Positions 32,648-40,286 of a stretch of DNA of 64,000 nucleotides are shown here, piece by piece (the first letter of the stretch is position 1; the number at the start of each line of letters is the position of its first letter). The DNA lies in the NCBI RefSeq assembly GCF_030316765.1, contig NZ_JASZYT010000007.1, forward strand, positions 1 through 64,000. Direction: 5' to 3'. The DNA is from Variovorax saccharolyticus (GTDB taxonomy: Bacteria; Pseudomonadota; Gammaproteobacteria; Burkholderiales; Burkholderiaceae_C). Under the pieces are notes generated by a model that had not been told where the DNA came from, made no database searches, and saw only the letters and a list, made by a program, of their open reading frames with translations. The translations under genes and the position numbers were made by a program.

Positions 32648-33535
32648 TCAGCCCGCCGGCAAGGCCGCGGCAGTCGCCTGTGCGAGCAGCCAATCGCGGA
32701 ACAGCCCCATGGCCGGACTCACCGGCCGCGAGCGCAGCCGGGTGAGCCAGTAGCTGCCGGTCGCCACCTCGATGGACAGGGGCCGCAGCAGCCGCCCTTC
32801 CTGCAGCTCACGCTCGAACATCGAGGCTGGCGCCAGCGCGACCCCGGCGCCCTGCAAGGCCGCTTCGACCATCAGCCGCGAGGAGTCGAATACCGGCCCC
32901 CGGATGGCGGGGCAGTCCAGCCCCGCCGCCGCGAACCAGCCTGGCCAGTCTTCCACCCGGTAGGAGCGCAGCAGCGTCTCGTGCGCCAGGTCCTGCGGGC
33001 GGCGTACGCGGGCCGCCACCAAGGGCGCGCACAGAACCGTGAGCGGCGCCTCGACCAGCGCCTCGACCTGCAGTCCCGGCCAGTTGCCGTCGCCGAAGCG
33101 GATCGCGAAGTCCAGCCCCTCGGCCGCCAGGTCGACCACGTTGTTGTGGGTCATCAGGCGCAGGTCGATGAAAGGACAGCTGTCACGGAACAGGCGCAGC
33201 CGCGGCATCAGCCAGCCGACCGCGAAGGTGCCGACCACGCCCACGCTCAGCACCTCGAAGAAATGGCCGTTGTCGAACTGCTGGATCACCGATTCGATGC
33301 GGCCGAAGGCGTCGACCAGCACCGGCAGCAGCGCCAGGCCTTCGTCGGTGAGCGCGAGGCCGCGCGGCAGGCGCCGGAACAGGGCGACGCCCAGCCGGGC
33401 CTCGAGCCCGCGCACCTGCTGGCTGACCGCCGCCTGCGTGACGCTGAGTTCAGCCGCCGCCAGGGTGAAGCTCAGGTGGCGGGCGGCGCATTCGAAGGCG
33501 CGCAGGGCATTGAGCGGCAGGTGGGGTCGGGCCAT
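32648..33535 (-). CDS. LysR-family regulator (AmpR-like), divergent from beta-lactamase
   Basis: A 295-residue LysR regulator of the GcvA/AmpR branch. The N-terminal helix-turn-helix reads LNALRAFECAARHLSFTLAA and VTQAAVSQQVRGLE; the effector domain includes LRLMTHNNVVDLAAEGLDFAIRFG (in part). ATG 33535 is the family-consistent start. It lies 98 bp from a divergent class A beta-lactamase gene with a dyad between them, the classical AmpR arrangement in which cell-wall fragments induce the enzyme. Confidence 0.9.
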   Translation of the reverse strand: MARPHLPLNALRAFECAARHLSFTLAAAELSVTQAAVSQQVRGLEARLGVALFRRLPRGLALTDEGLALLPVLVDAFGRIESVIQQFDNGHFFEVLSVGVVGTFAVGWLMPRLRLFRDSCPFIDLRLMTHNNVVDLAAEGLDFAIRFGDGNWPGLQVEALVEAPLTVLCAPLVAARVRRPQDLAHETLLRSYRVEDWPGWFAAAGLDCPAIRGPVFDSSRLMVEAALQGAGVALAPASMFERELQEGRLLRPLSIEVATGSYWLTRLRSRPVSPAMGLFRDWLLAQATAAALPAG

Positions 33536-33543
33536 GAATTCGA

Positions 33544-33580
33544 CGATAGATTTTCTTTTGCGAAGCAGAAAATACCATCG
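33544..33580. promoter_or_regulatory. Dyad operator between LysR gene and beta-lactamase
   Basis: The left arm CGATAGATTTTCT (33544-33556) pairs with the right arm AGAAAATACCATCG (33567-33580), with one offset base. The core TCT-N10-AGA suits a LysR T-N11-A type site. It starts 9 bp before the LysR start codon, so binding would repress the regulator and control the lactamase. Confidence 0.6.
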
Positions 33581-33633
33581 TTTGTCCTGTCGCCCGCGAT
33601 CGCGCAAAGTACGCCGCATTCAAGGAGACTTTG

Positions 33634-34515
33634 ATGATGGATCGCCGACATTTTTCGGCCGCCCTGCTCGCCGCGCTGGCCAGTTCGTCGGCCCTGGCGC
33701 GGTCCGACGGCAAGACCGAGTTGCAACGGCAGCTGGCCGAGATCGAGACGGCCAGCGGCGGCCGGCTGGGGGTGTGCATCCTCGACACCGGCAGCGGACT
33801 GCGTGTCGGCCATCGCCCGGACGAACGCTTTCCGATGTGCAGCACCTTCAAATTCCTGGCCGCCGCGGCTGTCCTGAACCGCGTCGACCAGGGAAAGGAG
33901 CGGCTGGAGCGGCGCATCGTCGTCACCCGGCGCGACCTGATTCCGCACGCGCCCGTGACCGGAAAGCATGTCGGCGAGCCCGGCCTGACCATGGCCGAGC
34001 TCTGCGAGGCGGCAGTCACCCTGAGCGACAACCCGGCCGCAAACCTGATGCTCGCGAGCTTCGGCGGCCCGGCCGGCCTGACGCGCTATCTGCGCGGCCT
34101 CGGCGACACGCAGACGCGGCTCGACCGCAACGAGCCCGGACTCAACGAATCGCTGCCCGGCGACCCGCGCGACACCACCACGCCGGCCGCGATGCTGGGC
34201 ACCATGCAGAAGATCCTCTTGGGTGATGCGCTACTGCCCGCCTCGCGCGCGCAGATTCAGTCCTGGCTCGACGGCTGCCTGACCGGCGACAAGCGCCTGC
34301 GCGCCGGCGTCCCGGCGGACTGGCTGGTCGGCGACAAGACCGGCACCGGTCCCCGCGGCAGCACCTGCGACATCGCCATCCTGCGCCCGCCGCGGCGCGC
34401 GCCGATCCTGGTGACGGCCTATCTGACCGGCACGCAAGCGTCGATGGAGGCTCGCGATGCCGCACTGGCGTCGGTCGGTGCCGTGGTCAATCGGGCTTCA
34501 CGCCCGCAGTCTTGA
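33634..34515 (+). CDS. Class A beta-lactamase (L2-like, Tat signal)
   Basis: A 293-residue serine beta-lactamase. All class A motifs are present: S70-T-F-K73 (PMCSTFKFL), the SDN loop at 131-133, E167-P-G-L-N171 of the omega loop and K235-T-G. The N-terminus MDRRHFSAALLAALA has a twin-arginine motif, so Tat export is likely. It resembles Stenotrophomonas L2 and related chromosomal enzymes (HAPVTGKHVGE, GDPRDTTTPAAM). ATG 33634 follows AAGGAG; ATG 33637 is equally possible. It is probably induced through the divergent LysR regulator. Its 3' end overlaps the convergent Bug gene by 29 bp. Confidence 0.95.
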   Translation: MMDRRHFSAALLAALASSSALARSDGKTELQRQLAEIETASGGRLGVCILDTGSGLRVGHRPDERFPMCSTFKFLAAAAVLNRVDQGKERLERRIVVTRRDLIPHAPVTGKHVGEPGLTMAELCEAAVTLSDNPAANLMLASFGGPAGLTRYLRGLGDTQTRLDRNEPGLNESLPGDPRDTTTPAAMLGTMQKILLGDALLPASRAQIQSWLDGCLTGDKRLRAGVPADWLVGDKTGTGPRGSTCDIAILRPPRRAPILVTAYLTGTQASMEARDAALASVGAVVNRASRPQS

Positions 34516-35473
34516 TCACCTGCGCCCACTTGGCCGTCTCGGCCGCAATGAAGGCATCGAACTCCTCCGGCGTGCTGCCGGCCGGGAAGGTGCCCATGGC
34601 CTCGAGCTTGGCCCGGGTCTCGTCGCTCTTGATGATCCGTGCCACCTCCTCCGACATGCGCTTGACGATCTCGCGCGGCGTGCCGGCGGGGGCCAGCATG
34701 CCGGCCCAGGTGCTGCCGGTGAATCCCGGGAAGCCCTGCTCGATGAAGGTCGGCACCTCGGGCAGCACCGGCAGACGGCGCTCGCTGGCGACCCCGATCA
34801 GCCGCACCTTGCCGGCCTTGCCCTGGTTGATGAGCCCCGTCGGCGCATCGAAGAAGAGCTGGATCTGCCCGCCCATCAGGTCGGTCAGCGCCGGCACCGC
34901 GCCGCGGTACGGGATGTGGATCATGTAGGTCTTGGTGAGCGACTTCCACAGTTCGCTCGTGAGGTGCGCCGCCGAGCCGTTGCCCGACGAGCCGAAGCTC
35001 ACCTTGCCCGGGTTCGCGCGCGCGCAATCGATCAGTTCCTTCGCGGTCTTGAAAGGCGCGTCGTTGTTGACCGCGGCGAGCAACGGCGAGACGCCCATCA
35101 GCGACACCCCGACCAAGTCGCGGCGCGGGTCGTAGGGCAGCTTGGGATAGAGCGTGGTGTTGGCGGCATAGGCCGCGATCACGACGCCGAAGGTGCTGCC
35201 GTCGGGTGCCGCCTTGGCCACCGCGTCGACGCCGATCAGGCTGTTGGCGCCGGGCTTGTTGTCGATGACGACGGTCTGGCCGAGCCGGCTCTGCAGGCCG
35301 GGCTGGATCAGCCGCGCCATCTGGTCGGTGAAGCCGCCCGGCGTGTAGGGCACGACGATGCGAATCGGCTTGCTCGGCCAGGCCGTCTGGCCCAGCGATG
35401 GGGCCGCGACCGTGACCGCCGCGGCGGCGGCCGAGAGGTTGAAGACGCGACGAGACAGGCGGGCTTGCGGCAT
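34487..35473 (-). CDS. Bug-family tripartite tricarboxylate transporter substrate-binding protein
   Basis: A 328-residue Bug/TctC periplasmic receptor. The signal MPQARLSRRVFNLSAAAAA has a twin-arginine motif (SRRVFNL), so Tat export is likely. The mature part starts WPSKPIRIVVPYTPGGFTDQ and has the ligand loop PYRGAVPALTDLMGGQIQLFFD. ATG 35473 is preferred over an upstream ATG at 35509, which would precede the signal awkwardly. It is divergent from the acyl-CoA synthetase-nitrile hydratase operon and may bind a carboxylate handled by it. Confidence 0.92.
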   Translation of the reverse strand: MPQARLSRRVFNLSAAAAAVTVAAPSLGQTAWPSKPIRIVVPYTPGGFTDQMARLIQPGLQSRLGQTVVIDNKPGANSLIGVDAVAKAAPDGSTFGVVIAAYAANTTLYPKLPYDPRRDLVGVSLMGVSPLLAAVNNDAPFKTAKELIDCARANPGKVSFGSSGNGSAAHLTSELWKSLTKTYMIHIPYRGAVPALTDLMGGQIQLFFDAPTGLINQGKAGKVRLIGVASERRLPVLPEVPTFIEQGFPGFTGSTWAGMLAPAGTPREIVKRMSEEVARIIKSDETRAKLEAMGTFPAGSTPEEFDAFIAAETAKWAQVIKTAGVKPD

Positions 35474-35628
35474 GAAATAGGCTCTCCAGGATGTTCGAAC
35501 CATTCTCAAAGGCGGCAGGCGGACCGAGGCTCAGGGTTTGCCCGCCAGCCCGGGTGGCAGCCAATTCACGCAAGACGGAGCGATGCGGCCTCCCTATGGT
35601 CGCGGCACAAAAGACAGGGAGACAAGCC

Positions 35629-37200
35629 ATGCTTGAACAGGAGACGGCCTCGCCGAGCGCGCTCGAGCGCAACCTCATCGAACGGGTCTGCGTGGGCGAC
35701 GTGCTCGCCCGCAGTGCCGACCTCCATCCTGACCGGGTGGCCATCGTCGACGGTCCGCGCCGGCTGCGCTATGCGGACTTCGATCGCCAGGTCGACCGAC
35801 TCGGCCACGCCCTGCTCGGCCTCGGACTCGCGCGCCAGGACGTGGTGGCGGTGATGGCGCGCAACAGCACCGAACTGCTGCTGAGCTACTTCGCCTGTGC
35901 CCGCGCCGGACTGGTCTGCGCGCCGGTCAACCTCGGGCTGCGGCCCGCCGAGATCGCCTGGTGCCTGCGCGATGCCGGGGCCCGCGTGCTGATCGTCGAG
36001 GCGGCGCTGAGCGACACGGCCCGGAGCGTGCTGGCCGAAGCGATTCCCTCGCTCGCGCATCGCTTCCACACGGGCGACGAGTTCGATGCCCTGATCGCCA
36101 GCGCCAGCCCCGAGCCGCTCGAGGTCGAGATCGGCGACCGCGACGCCGTTCAGATCCTCTACACCAGCGGCACCACCTCGACGCCCAAGGGCGTGCTGAC
36201 CAGCCATCTCGCGGTGACGATGGCGGGTCTGAGCGGCGCGTTGCCGCTGCACGGCGGACCGGGCTACACGGCGCTGGTCGCCTTGCCGCTGTTCCATTGC
36301 GCCATGCTCAACGGCACGGTGCTGCCGCTGATGATCCTCGGCGGCACGCTGGTGCTGACCCAGGGCTTCGAGCCGCGGCAGGCGGCGACGCTGATCGAGT
36401 CCGAAGGCGTCCACCTGATGGTCCTGCTGCCGATGATGTACGGCCTCCTCCTCGCCGATCCCGCGCTGCGCAGGCGCAGCTTTCCGACCATGCGGCGCGC
36501 CATGTATGCGATGGCGCCGATGCCGCACGAGCGGCTGGCGGACATCCACGCGATGTTCCCGAACGCCGACGTGGTGCTCGCCTCGGGCCAGACCGAGTTC
36601 ACGCCCGCGACCTGCATGCAGCGGCCCGAGCACCAGTGGAGCAAGTCGGCCACCTGGGGCACGGCCACCGCGATGACGCGCGTCGCCGTCATGGACGAGC
36701 ATGGCCGGCTGCTGCCGCGCGGCCAGAGCGGCGAGCTGGTCTACCGCGGGCCGCAGGTCATGAACGGCTACCTGAACATGCCCGACGAAAGCCTTGCCTG
36801 CCTGCGCCACGGCTGGTTCCACAGCGGCGACGTGGCCCGCATCGACGAGGACGGCGCGATCTGGTTCGAGGATCGCTTCAAGGACGTCATCAAGACCGGC
36901 GGCGAGAACGTGGCTTCGGTCGAGGTCGAGCGCTGCCTCATGGCGCATCCCGAGGTGGCCGAGGCCGCGGTGGTCGGCCTGCCGCACCCGCACTGGGGCG
37001 AGGCGATCACCGGCGTCGTCGTGCGCAGGCCCGGCTCGGAGCTCGACGAAGCCACGCTGATGGCGCATTGCGGCGCGCGGCTGGCGGGCTTCAAGGCGCC
37101 GAAGGCGATCGTCTTCGTGGCCGAGTTCCCGCGCACCGGCACCGGAAAACTGCAGAAGCACCTGATACGCGACCAGCACAAGGACTGCTACCAGCCCTGA
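35629..37200 (+). CDS. AMP-binding acyl-CoA synthetase (FadD-like)
   Basis: A 523-residue adenylate-forming ligase. Motifs are QILYTSGTTSTPKGVLTSH, the gate region VVLASGQTEFTPAT in place of the usual YGxTE, HGWFHSGDVARIDEDG, FKDVIKTGGENVASVEVE and the catalytic lysine in PRTGTGKLQKHLIR. It activates a carboxylate as its CoA ester. ATG 35629 follows GGGAGAC. The nitrile hydratase alpha gene begins only 19 bp downstream, so this enzyme may activate the acid formed after nitrile and amide hydrolysis. Confidence 0.92.
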   Translation: MLEQETASPSALERNLIERVCVGDVLARSADLHPDRVAIVDGPRRLRYADFDRQVDRLGHALLGLGLARQDVVAVMARNSTELLLSYFACARAGLVCAPVNLGLRPAEIAWCLRDAGARVLIVEAALSDTARSVLAEAIPSLAHRFHTGDEFDALIASASPEPLEVEIGDRDAVQILYTSGTTSTPKGVLTSHLAVTMAGLSGALPLHGGPGYTALVALPLFHCAMLNGTVLPLMILGGTLVLTQGFEPRQAATLIESEGVHLMVLLPMMYGLLLADPALRRRSFPTMRRAMYAMAPMPHERLADIHAMFPNADVVLASGQTEFTPATCMQRPEHQWSKSATWGTATAMTRVAVMDEHGRLLPRGQSGELVYRGPQVMNGYLNMPDESLACLRHGWFHSGDVARIDEDGAIWFEDRFKDVIKTGGENVASVEVERCLMAHPEVAEAAVVGLPHPHWGEAITGVVVRRPGSELDEATLMAHCGARLAGFKAPKAIVFVAEFPRTGTGKLQKHLIRDQHKDCYQP

Positions 37201-37219
37201 GCCGCGCTAGCATGCGCGC

Positions 37220-37849
37220 ATGGCACACGAGCACGACCACGACCATGCCGACGACCACAGCGAACTCGGCGAGATGGACCTGCGGGTGCGCGCACTCGAG
37301 ACCGTGCTCACGCAGAAGGGCTACATCGATCCGGCGGCCCTGGACGTCCTGATCGATACCTACCAGACCCGCATCGGCCCTCGCAACGGCGCACGCGTCG
37401 TCGCCCGAGCCTGGGTCGACCCGGCCTTCCGCGACTGGCTGCTGGAGGACGCCACGGCGGCGATCGCCTCGCTCGGCTACAGCGGGCGCCAGGGCGAGCA
37501 CATGGTCGCGGTCGCCAATACCGACACCCAGCACCACATGGTCGTCTGCACCTTGTGCAGCTGCTATCCCTGGCCGGTGCTGGGCCTGCCGCCGACCTGG
37601 TACAAGTCCGCGCCCTATCGTTCGCGCGCCGTGAAGGATCCGCGCGGCGTGCTGGCCGAGTTCGGCGTGCAGCTGCCCGCATCGACCGCGATCAGGGTCT
37701 GGGACTCCACGGCCGAGCTGCGCTATCTCGTGATTCCCCAGCGCCCCTGCGGCACCGAGGACTGGAGCGAGGAAGCCCTGGCCGATCTCGTGACCCGGGA
37801 TTCGATGATCGGCACCGGACTGGCCCGCAGGCCGGAGGCGGCGCCATGA
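37220..37849 (+). CDS. nthA: Nitrile hydratase alpha subunit (cobalt type)
   Basis: A 209-residue alpha subunit, which with the beta subunit hydrates nitriles to amides. The metal motif VCTLCSCYPW holds C110, C113 and C115; threonine after the first cysteine marks the cobalt type (iron enzymes have serine). Two of these cysteines are normally oxidised. The N-terminus is histidine- and aspartate-rich (HEHDHDHADDH), perhaps aiding metal loading. The stop overlaps the beta-subunit start as ATGA. Confidence 0.95.
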   Translation: MAHEHDHDHADDHSELGEMDLRVRALETVLTQKGYIDPAALDVLIDTYQTRIGPRNGARVVARAWVDPAFRDWLLEDATAAIASLGYSGRQGEHMVAVANTDTQHHMVVCTLCSCYPWPVLGLPPTWYKSAPYRSRAVKDPRGVLAEFGVQLPASTAIRVWDSTAELRYLVIPQRPCGTEDWSEEALADLVTRDSMIGTGLARRPEAAP

Positions 37850-38508
37850 GCTACGTCTCTCATGCCGACCTCGGCGGCCGCGACCTGCCGGGCGCCATCG
37901 TCCCCGAGCCCGAGGGCGAGCCTTTCCATGCGCCCTGGGAGGCGCGTGTGCTGGCCCTGACCCTGGCGATGGGCGGCACCGGCTCCTGGAACATCGACGC
38001 CAGCCGCAGCGCCCGCGAGACCCTGCCCGGCTACGCCCGGCTGAGCTACTACCAGATCTGGCTGGCGGCGCTCGAGGCGCTGATGGTCGAACGCCTGCAA
38101 CTGCTGCCCGACGAGCTGGCCGCCGGCCGCATGCTGCATACGCCGCAACCGGTCAAGCGCGTGCTGCAGGCGGCCGAGGTGCCGGCCGCGCTGGCCCGCG
38201 GTTCGGCCACGGAACGTCCCGCCACCGCGGCGGCACGCTTCGCGCCCGGCCAACGCGTTCGCGCCCGCGCCGGCGCGGTCGATCACCACTCGCGCCTGCC
38301 CGGCTACGTGCAGGGCAAGGTCGGCCGCATCGAGCATCTGCACGGCATGCACGTCTTCGCCGATGCCCATGCCCAAGGGCTGGGCGAGCAGCCGCAATGG
38401 CTCTACACGGTGGTCTTCGATGGCGCGGCGTTGTGGGGCGCCGAGGCCGCGCCCGGTCTCAGCGTGTCGGTCGACGCCTGGGAGAGCTACCTGGAGCCTG
38501 CCGCATGA
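37846..38508 (+). CDS. nthB: Nitrile hydratase beta subunit
   Basis: A 220-residue beta subunit, a normal length for the family. It begins with the HADLGG motif and shows FHAPWEARVLALTLAMGGTG, WNIDASRSARETL and the SH3-like C-terminal barrel with RFAPGQRVRARAG, HSRLPGYVQGKVG and WLYTVVFDGAALWG. It completes the active site of the alpha subunit. Both its ends overlap neighbouring genes by 4 bp, showing a tightly coupled operon. Confidence 0.94.
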   Translation: MSYVSHADLGGRDLPGAIVPEPEGEPFHAPWEARVLALTLAMGGTGSWNIDASRSARETLPGYARLSYYQIWLAALEALMVERLQLLPDELAAGRMLHTPQPVKRVLQAAEVPAALARGSATERPATAAARFAPGQRVRARAGAVDHHSRLPGYVQGKVGRIEHLHGMHVFADAHAQGLGEQPQWLYTVVFDGAALWGAEAAPGLSVSVDAWESYLEPAA

Positions 38509-38870
38509 ACGAAACCCAGCAACCGCTGCCCGGCATGACCAGCGACGATGGCGCCGGGCCGGTGTTCCGCGAGCCCTGGGAGGCGCATGCCTTCGCGCTG
38601 GCGGTGTCGCTGCATCAGCGCGGCCTGTTCAGCTGGCCCGAATGGGCCGACGCGCTGGCCCGGCAGATCGGCGCCGCCCAGGCCGCCGGCGATGCCGATC
38701 TCGGCGACACCTACTACCGCCACTGGCTGGCAGCACTGGAGACCCTGGTCGCGGCCAAGGGCGCGAGTTCGGCAGCGGAACTCGAACGCTACCAGCAGGC
38801 CTGGGACCGGGCCGCCGACCGCACGCCGCATGGGCGCGCGATCGAATTGCGCGAGCAGGATTTCGGCTGA
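38505..38870 (+). CDS. Nitrile hydratase accessory protein (activator/metallochaperone)
   Basis: A 121-residue protein of the nitrile hydratase accessory family, related to the beta-subunit N-terminus (FREPWEAHAFALAVSLHQRGLFSWPEWADALA read in parts, TYYRHWLAALETLVAAKG). In cobalt enzymes such proteins carry the alpha subunit during metal insertion and cysteine oxidation. It overlaps the beta gene by ATGA. No amidase gene follows. Confidence 0.9.
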   Translation: MNETQQPLPGMTSDDGAGPVFREPWEAHAFALAVSLHQRGLFSWPEWADALARQIGAAQAAGDADLGDTYYRHWLAALETLVAAKGASSAAELERYQQAWDRAADRTPHGRAIELREQDFG

Positions 38871-38883
38871 GCCCGACCGGGCT

Positions 38884-39105
38884 TCAGCGCTTGCGCCCAC
38901 CCATCACCACCAGCACGCCGCCCACCACGATCGCGCCGATGCCGGCCCAGACCGGCAGCTCGATGTCCTGCTTCTCCTTGACCGCCAGCTCGACCGGTCC
39001 GATCTTGATCTGGTGGGTCGACTTGGTGAAGCTCACGCGGCCCAGCGCGAGCGACAGGATGCCGGCGAAGATCAGGAGAAGGCCGATGATTCGGAATGCG
39101 TTCAT
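38884..39105 (-). CDS. DUF3185 small membrane protein
   Basis: A 73-residue protein with two hydrophobic helices (FRIIGLLLIFAGILSLALG and WAGIGAIVVGGVLVVMGG) flanking a hydrophilic stretch. It matches the DUF3185 family of unknown function. It is convergent with the nitrile hydratase operon and probably monocistronic. Confidence 0.85.
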   Translation of the reverse strand: MNAFRIIGLLLIFAGILSLALGRVSFTKSTHQIKIGPVELAVKEKQDIELPVWAGIGAIVVGGVLVVMGGRKR

Positions 39106-39171
39106 GGAGGGCTTCGAAGAAGGCGGTGCGGGCGTCGACTGTAGCGCCGTCGTGCCCAGGGCGTGTTCACG

Positions 39172-40245
39172 CTACAGCGGCTGCACCTCTTGCACGCTGC
39201 AGCCCGCCTCCAGCCATTGCGCGAACTCGTCCGCCAACTGCCGCGACGCCGCGGCCGCGGCGCTCCAGGCCTTGATGCGTCCGGCCAGGTCGTTGCCATA
39301 GCGGATGAAGTCGTTGCGATCCGGCAGCTTTCCGTTGGGCAGCGAGCGCACCCACGCCGGGTCCGGTGCCAGCACCACCATGCGGTCCAGAAAGCCGGTC
39401 GGCTTGTGGCGCCACTTGAGCCCCTTGTCCAGCCAGCCCGGCACCACCGCCCGCTGGAAATGCGGATACAGCACCAGGCCTTCGGCCTGGCCGTAGTCCA
39501 GGTGCAGGTGGTAGTCGGTGATGCCGCCGTCCCAGTAGGCACCCGCGGGCGCGCCGGGAATGTCGTGCACCGCCTCGAGCATGAAGGGAATCGAGCACGA
39601 GGCCTGCAGCGCAAGCTCGAAATTGGCCTCGATCAGGTCCACCTGCCGGGTGCGGAAATCCCGCGTGCCGAAAGGCAGCGCCGCGCCCGGGGTCGAGAAC
39701 ACCACGCGCTCCAGCCACGCGCCAAGGCTTCTGCGGTGCACGCTGTTGGTGATGAAGGCACCCAGGTAGCCCACCGGCGTGCGCGCCGGGCCTTCGCGAC
39801 CGAGGATGTGGCGCCCGCGCGAGGTGATCACGTGCAGCCGGTAGCGCGCATGGCCGAGCACTTCAGACGTGCGGCCCCCATAGAAGCTGCGCAGCCCTTC
39901 GCCGAACTGCCGGCTGACCTGCTTCGCACTCAGCCGCTTCTGGCCAGCCGGCACTTCGAAATGCTGGTGGATATAGCCCTGCTCGAACTGCTCGAAGGCG
40001 GTCCTGGTGTCGCCCAGGCAGGCATTGGCCAGCCGCCAGGCGCCGATCGAGGCGCCGACCAGGTCGATCGGCTGCGTGCCTTGCGGCAGCCAGTCGGCAA
40101 ACAGGAAACGGTCGAGCGGGCCCAGCACCAGCCCCTTGGGGCCGCCGGCCGCGCCAGGGACCGTGCGCACGTCCTGCGGGCTCAGGCCATTCGCGGCGAT
40201 GTGCTCGCGGGCCGCCGGGCCGGCGTAGATGCGAAGCGCCTTCAT
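39172..40245 (-). CDS. Patatin-like phospholipase
   Basis: A 357-residue patatin-family acyl hydrolase. The oxyanion glycines appear in PGAAGGPKGLVLG, the nucleophile in LVGASIGAWRLAN (GxSxG) and the dyad aspartate in YWDGGITDYHLHLD. No signal peptide is seen, so it is probably cytoplasmic. It may hydrolyse membrane phospholipids or storage acyl esters. It lies downstream of tex (41 bp), possibly cotranscribed. Confidence 0.9.
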   Translation of the reverse strand: MKALRIYAGPAAREHIAANGLSPQDVRTVPGAAGGPKGLVLGPLDRFLFADWLPQGTQPIDLVGASIGAWRLANACLGDTRTAFEQFEQGYIHQHFEVPAGQKRLSAKQVSRQFGEGLRSFYGGRTSEVLGHARYRLHVITSRGRHILGREGPARTPVGYLGAFITNSVHRRSLGAWLERVVFSTPGAALPFGTRDFRTRQVDLIEANFELALQASCSIPFMLEAVHDIPGAPAGAYWDGGITDYHLHLDYGQAEGLVLYPHFQRAVVPGWLDKGLKWRHKPTGFLDRMVVLAPDPAWVRSLPNGKLPDRNDFIRYGNDLAGRIKAWSAAAAASRQLADEFAQWLEAGCSVQEVQPL

Positions 40246-40286
40246 GCGATGCTCACTGGCAAGAATCGTGCGCCCGCGGCCGCCAC

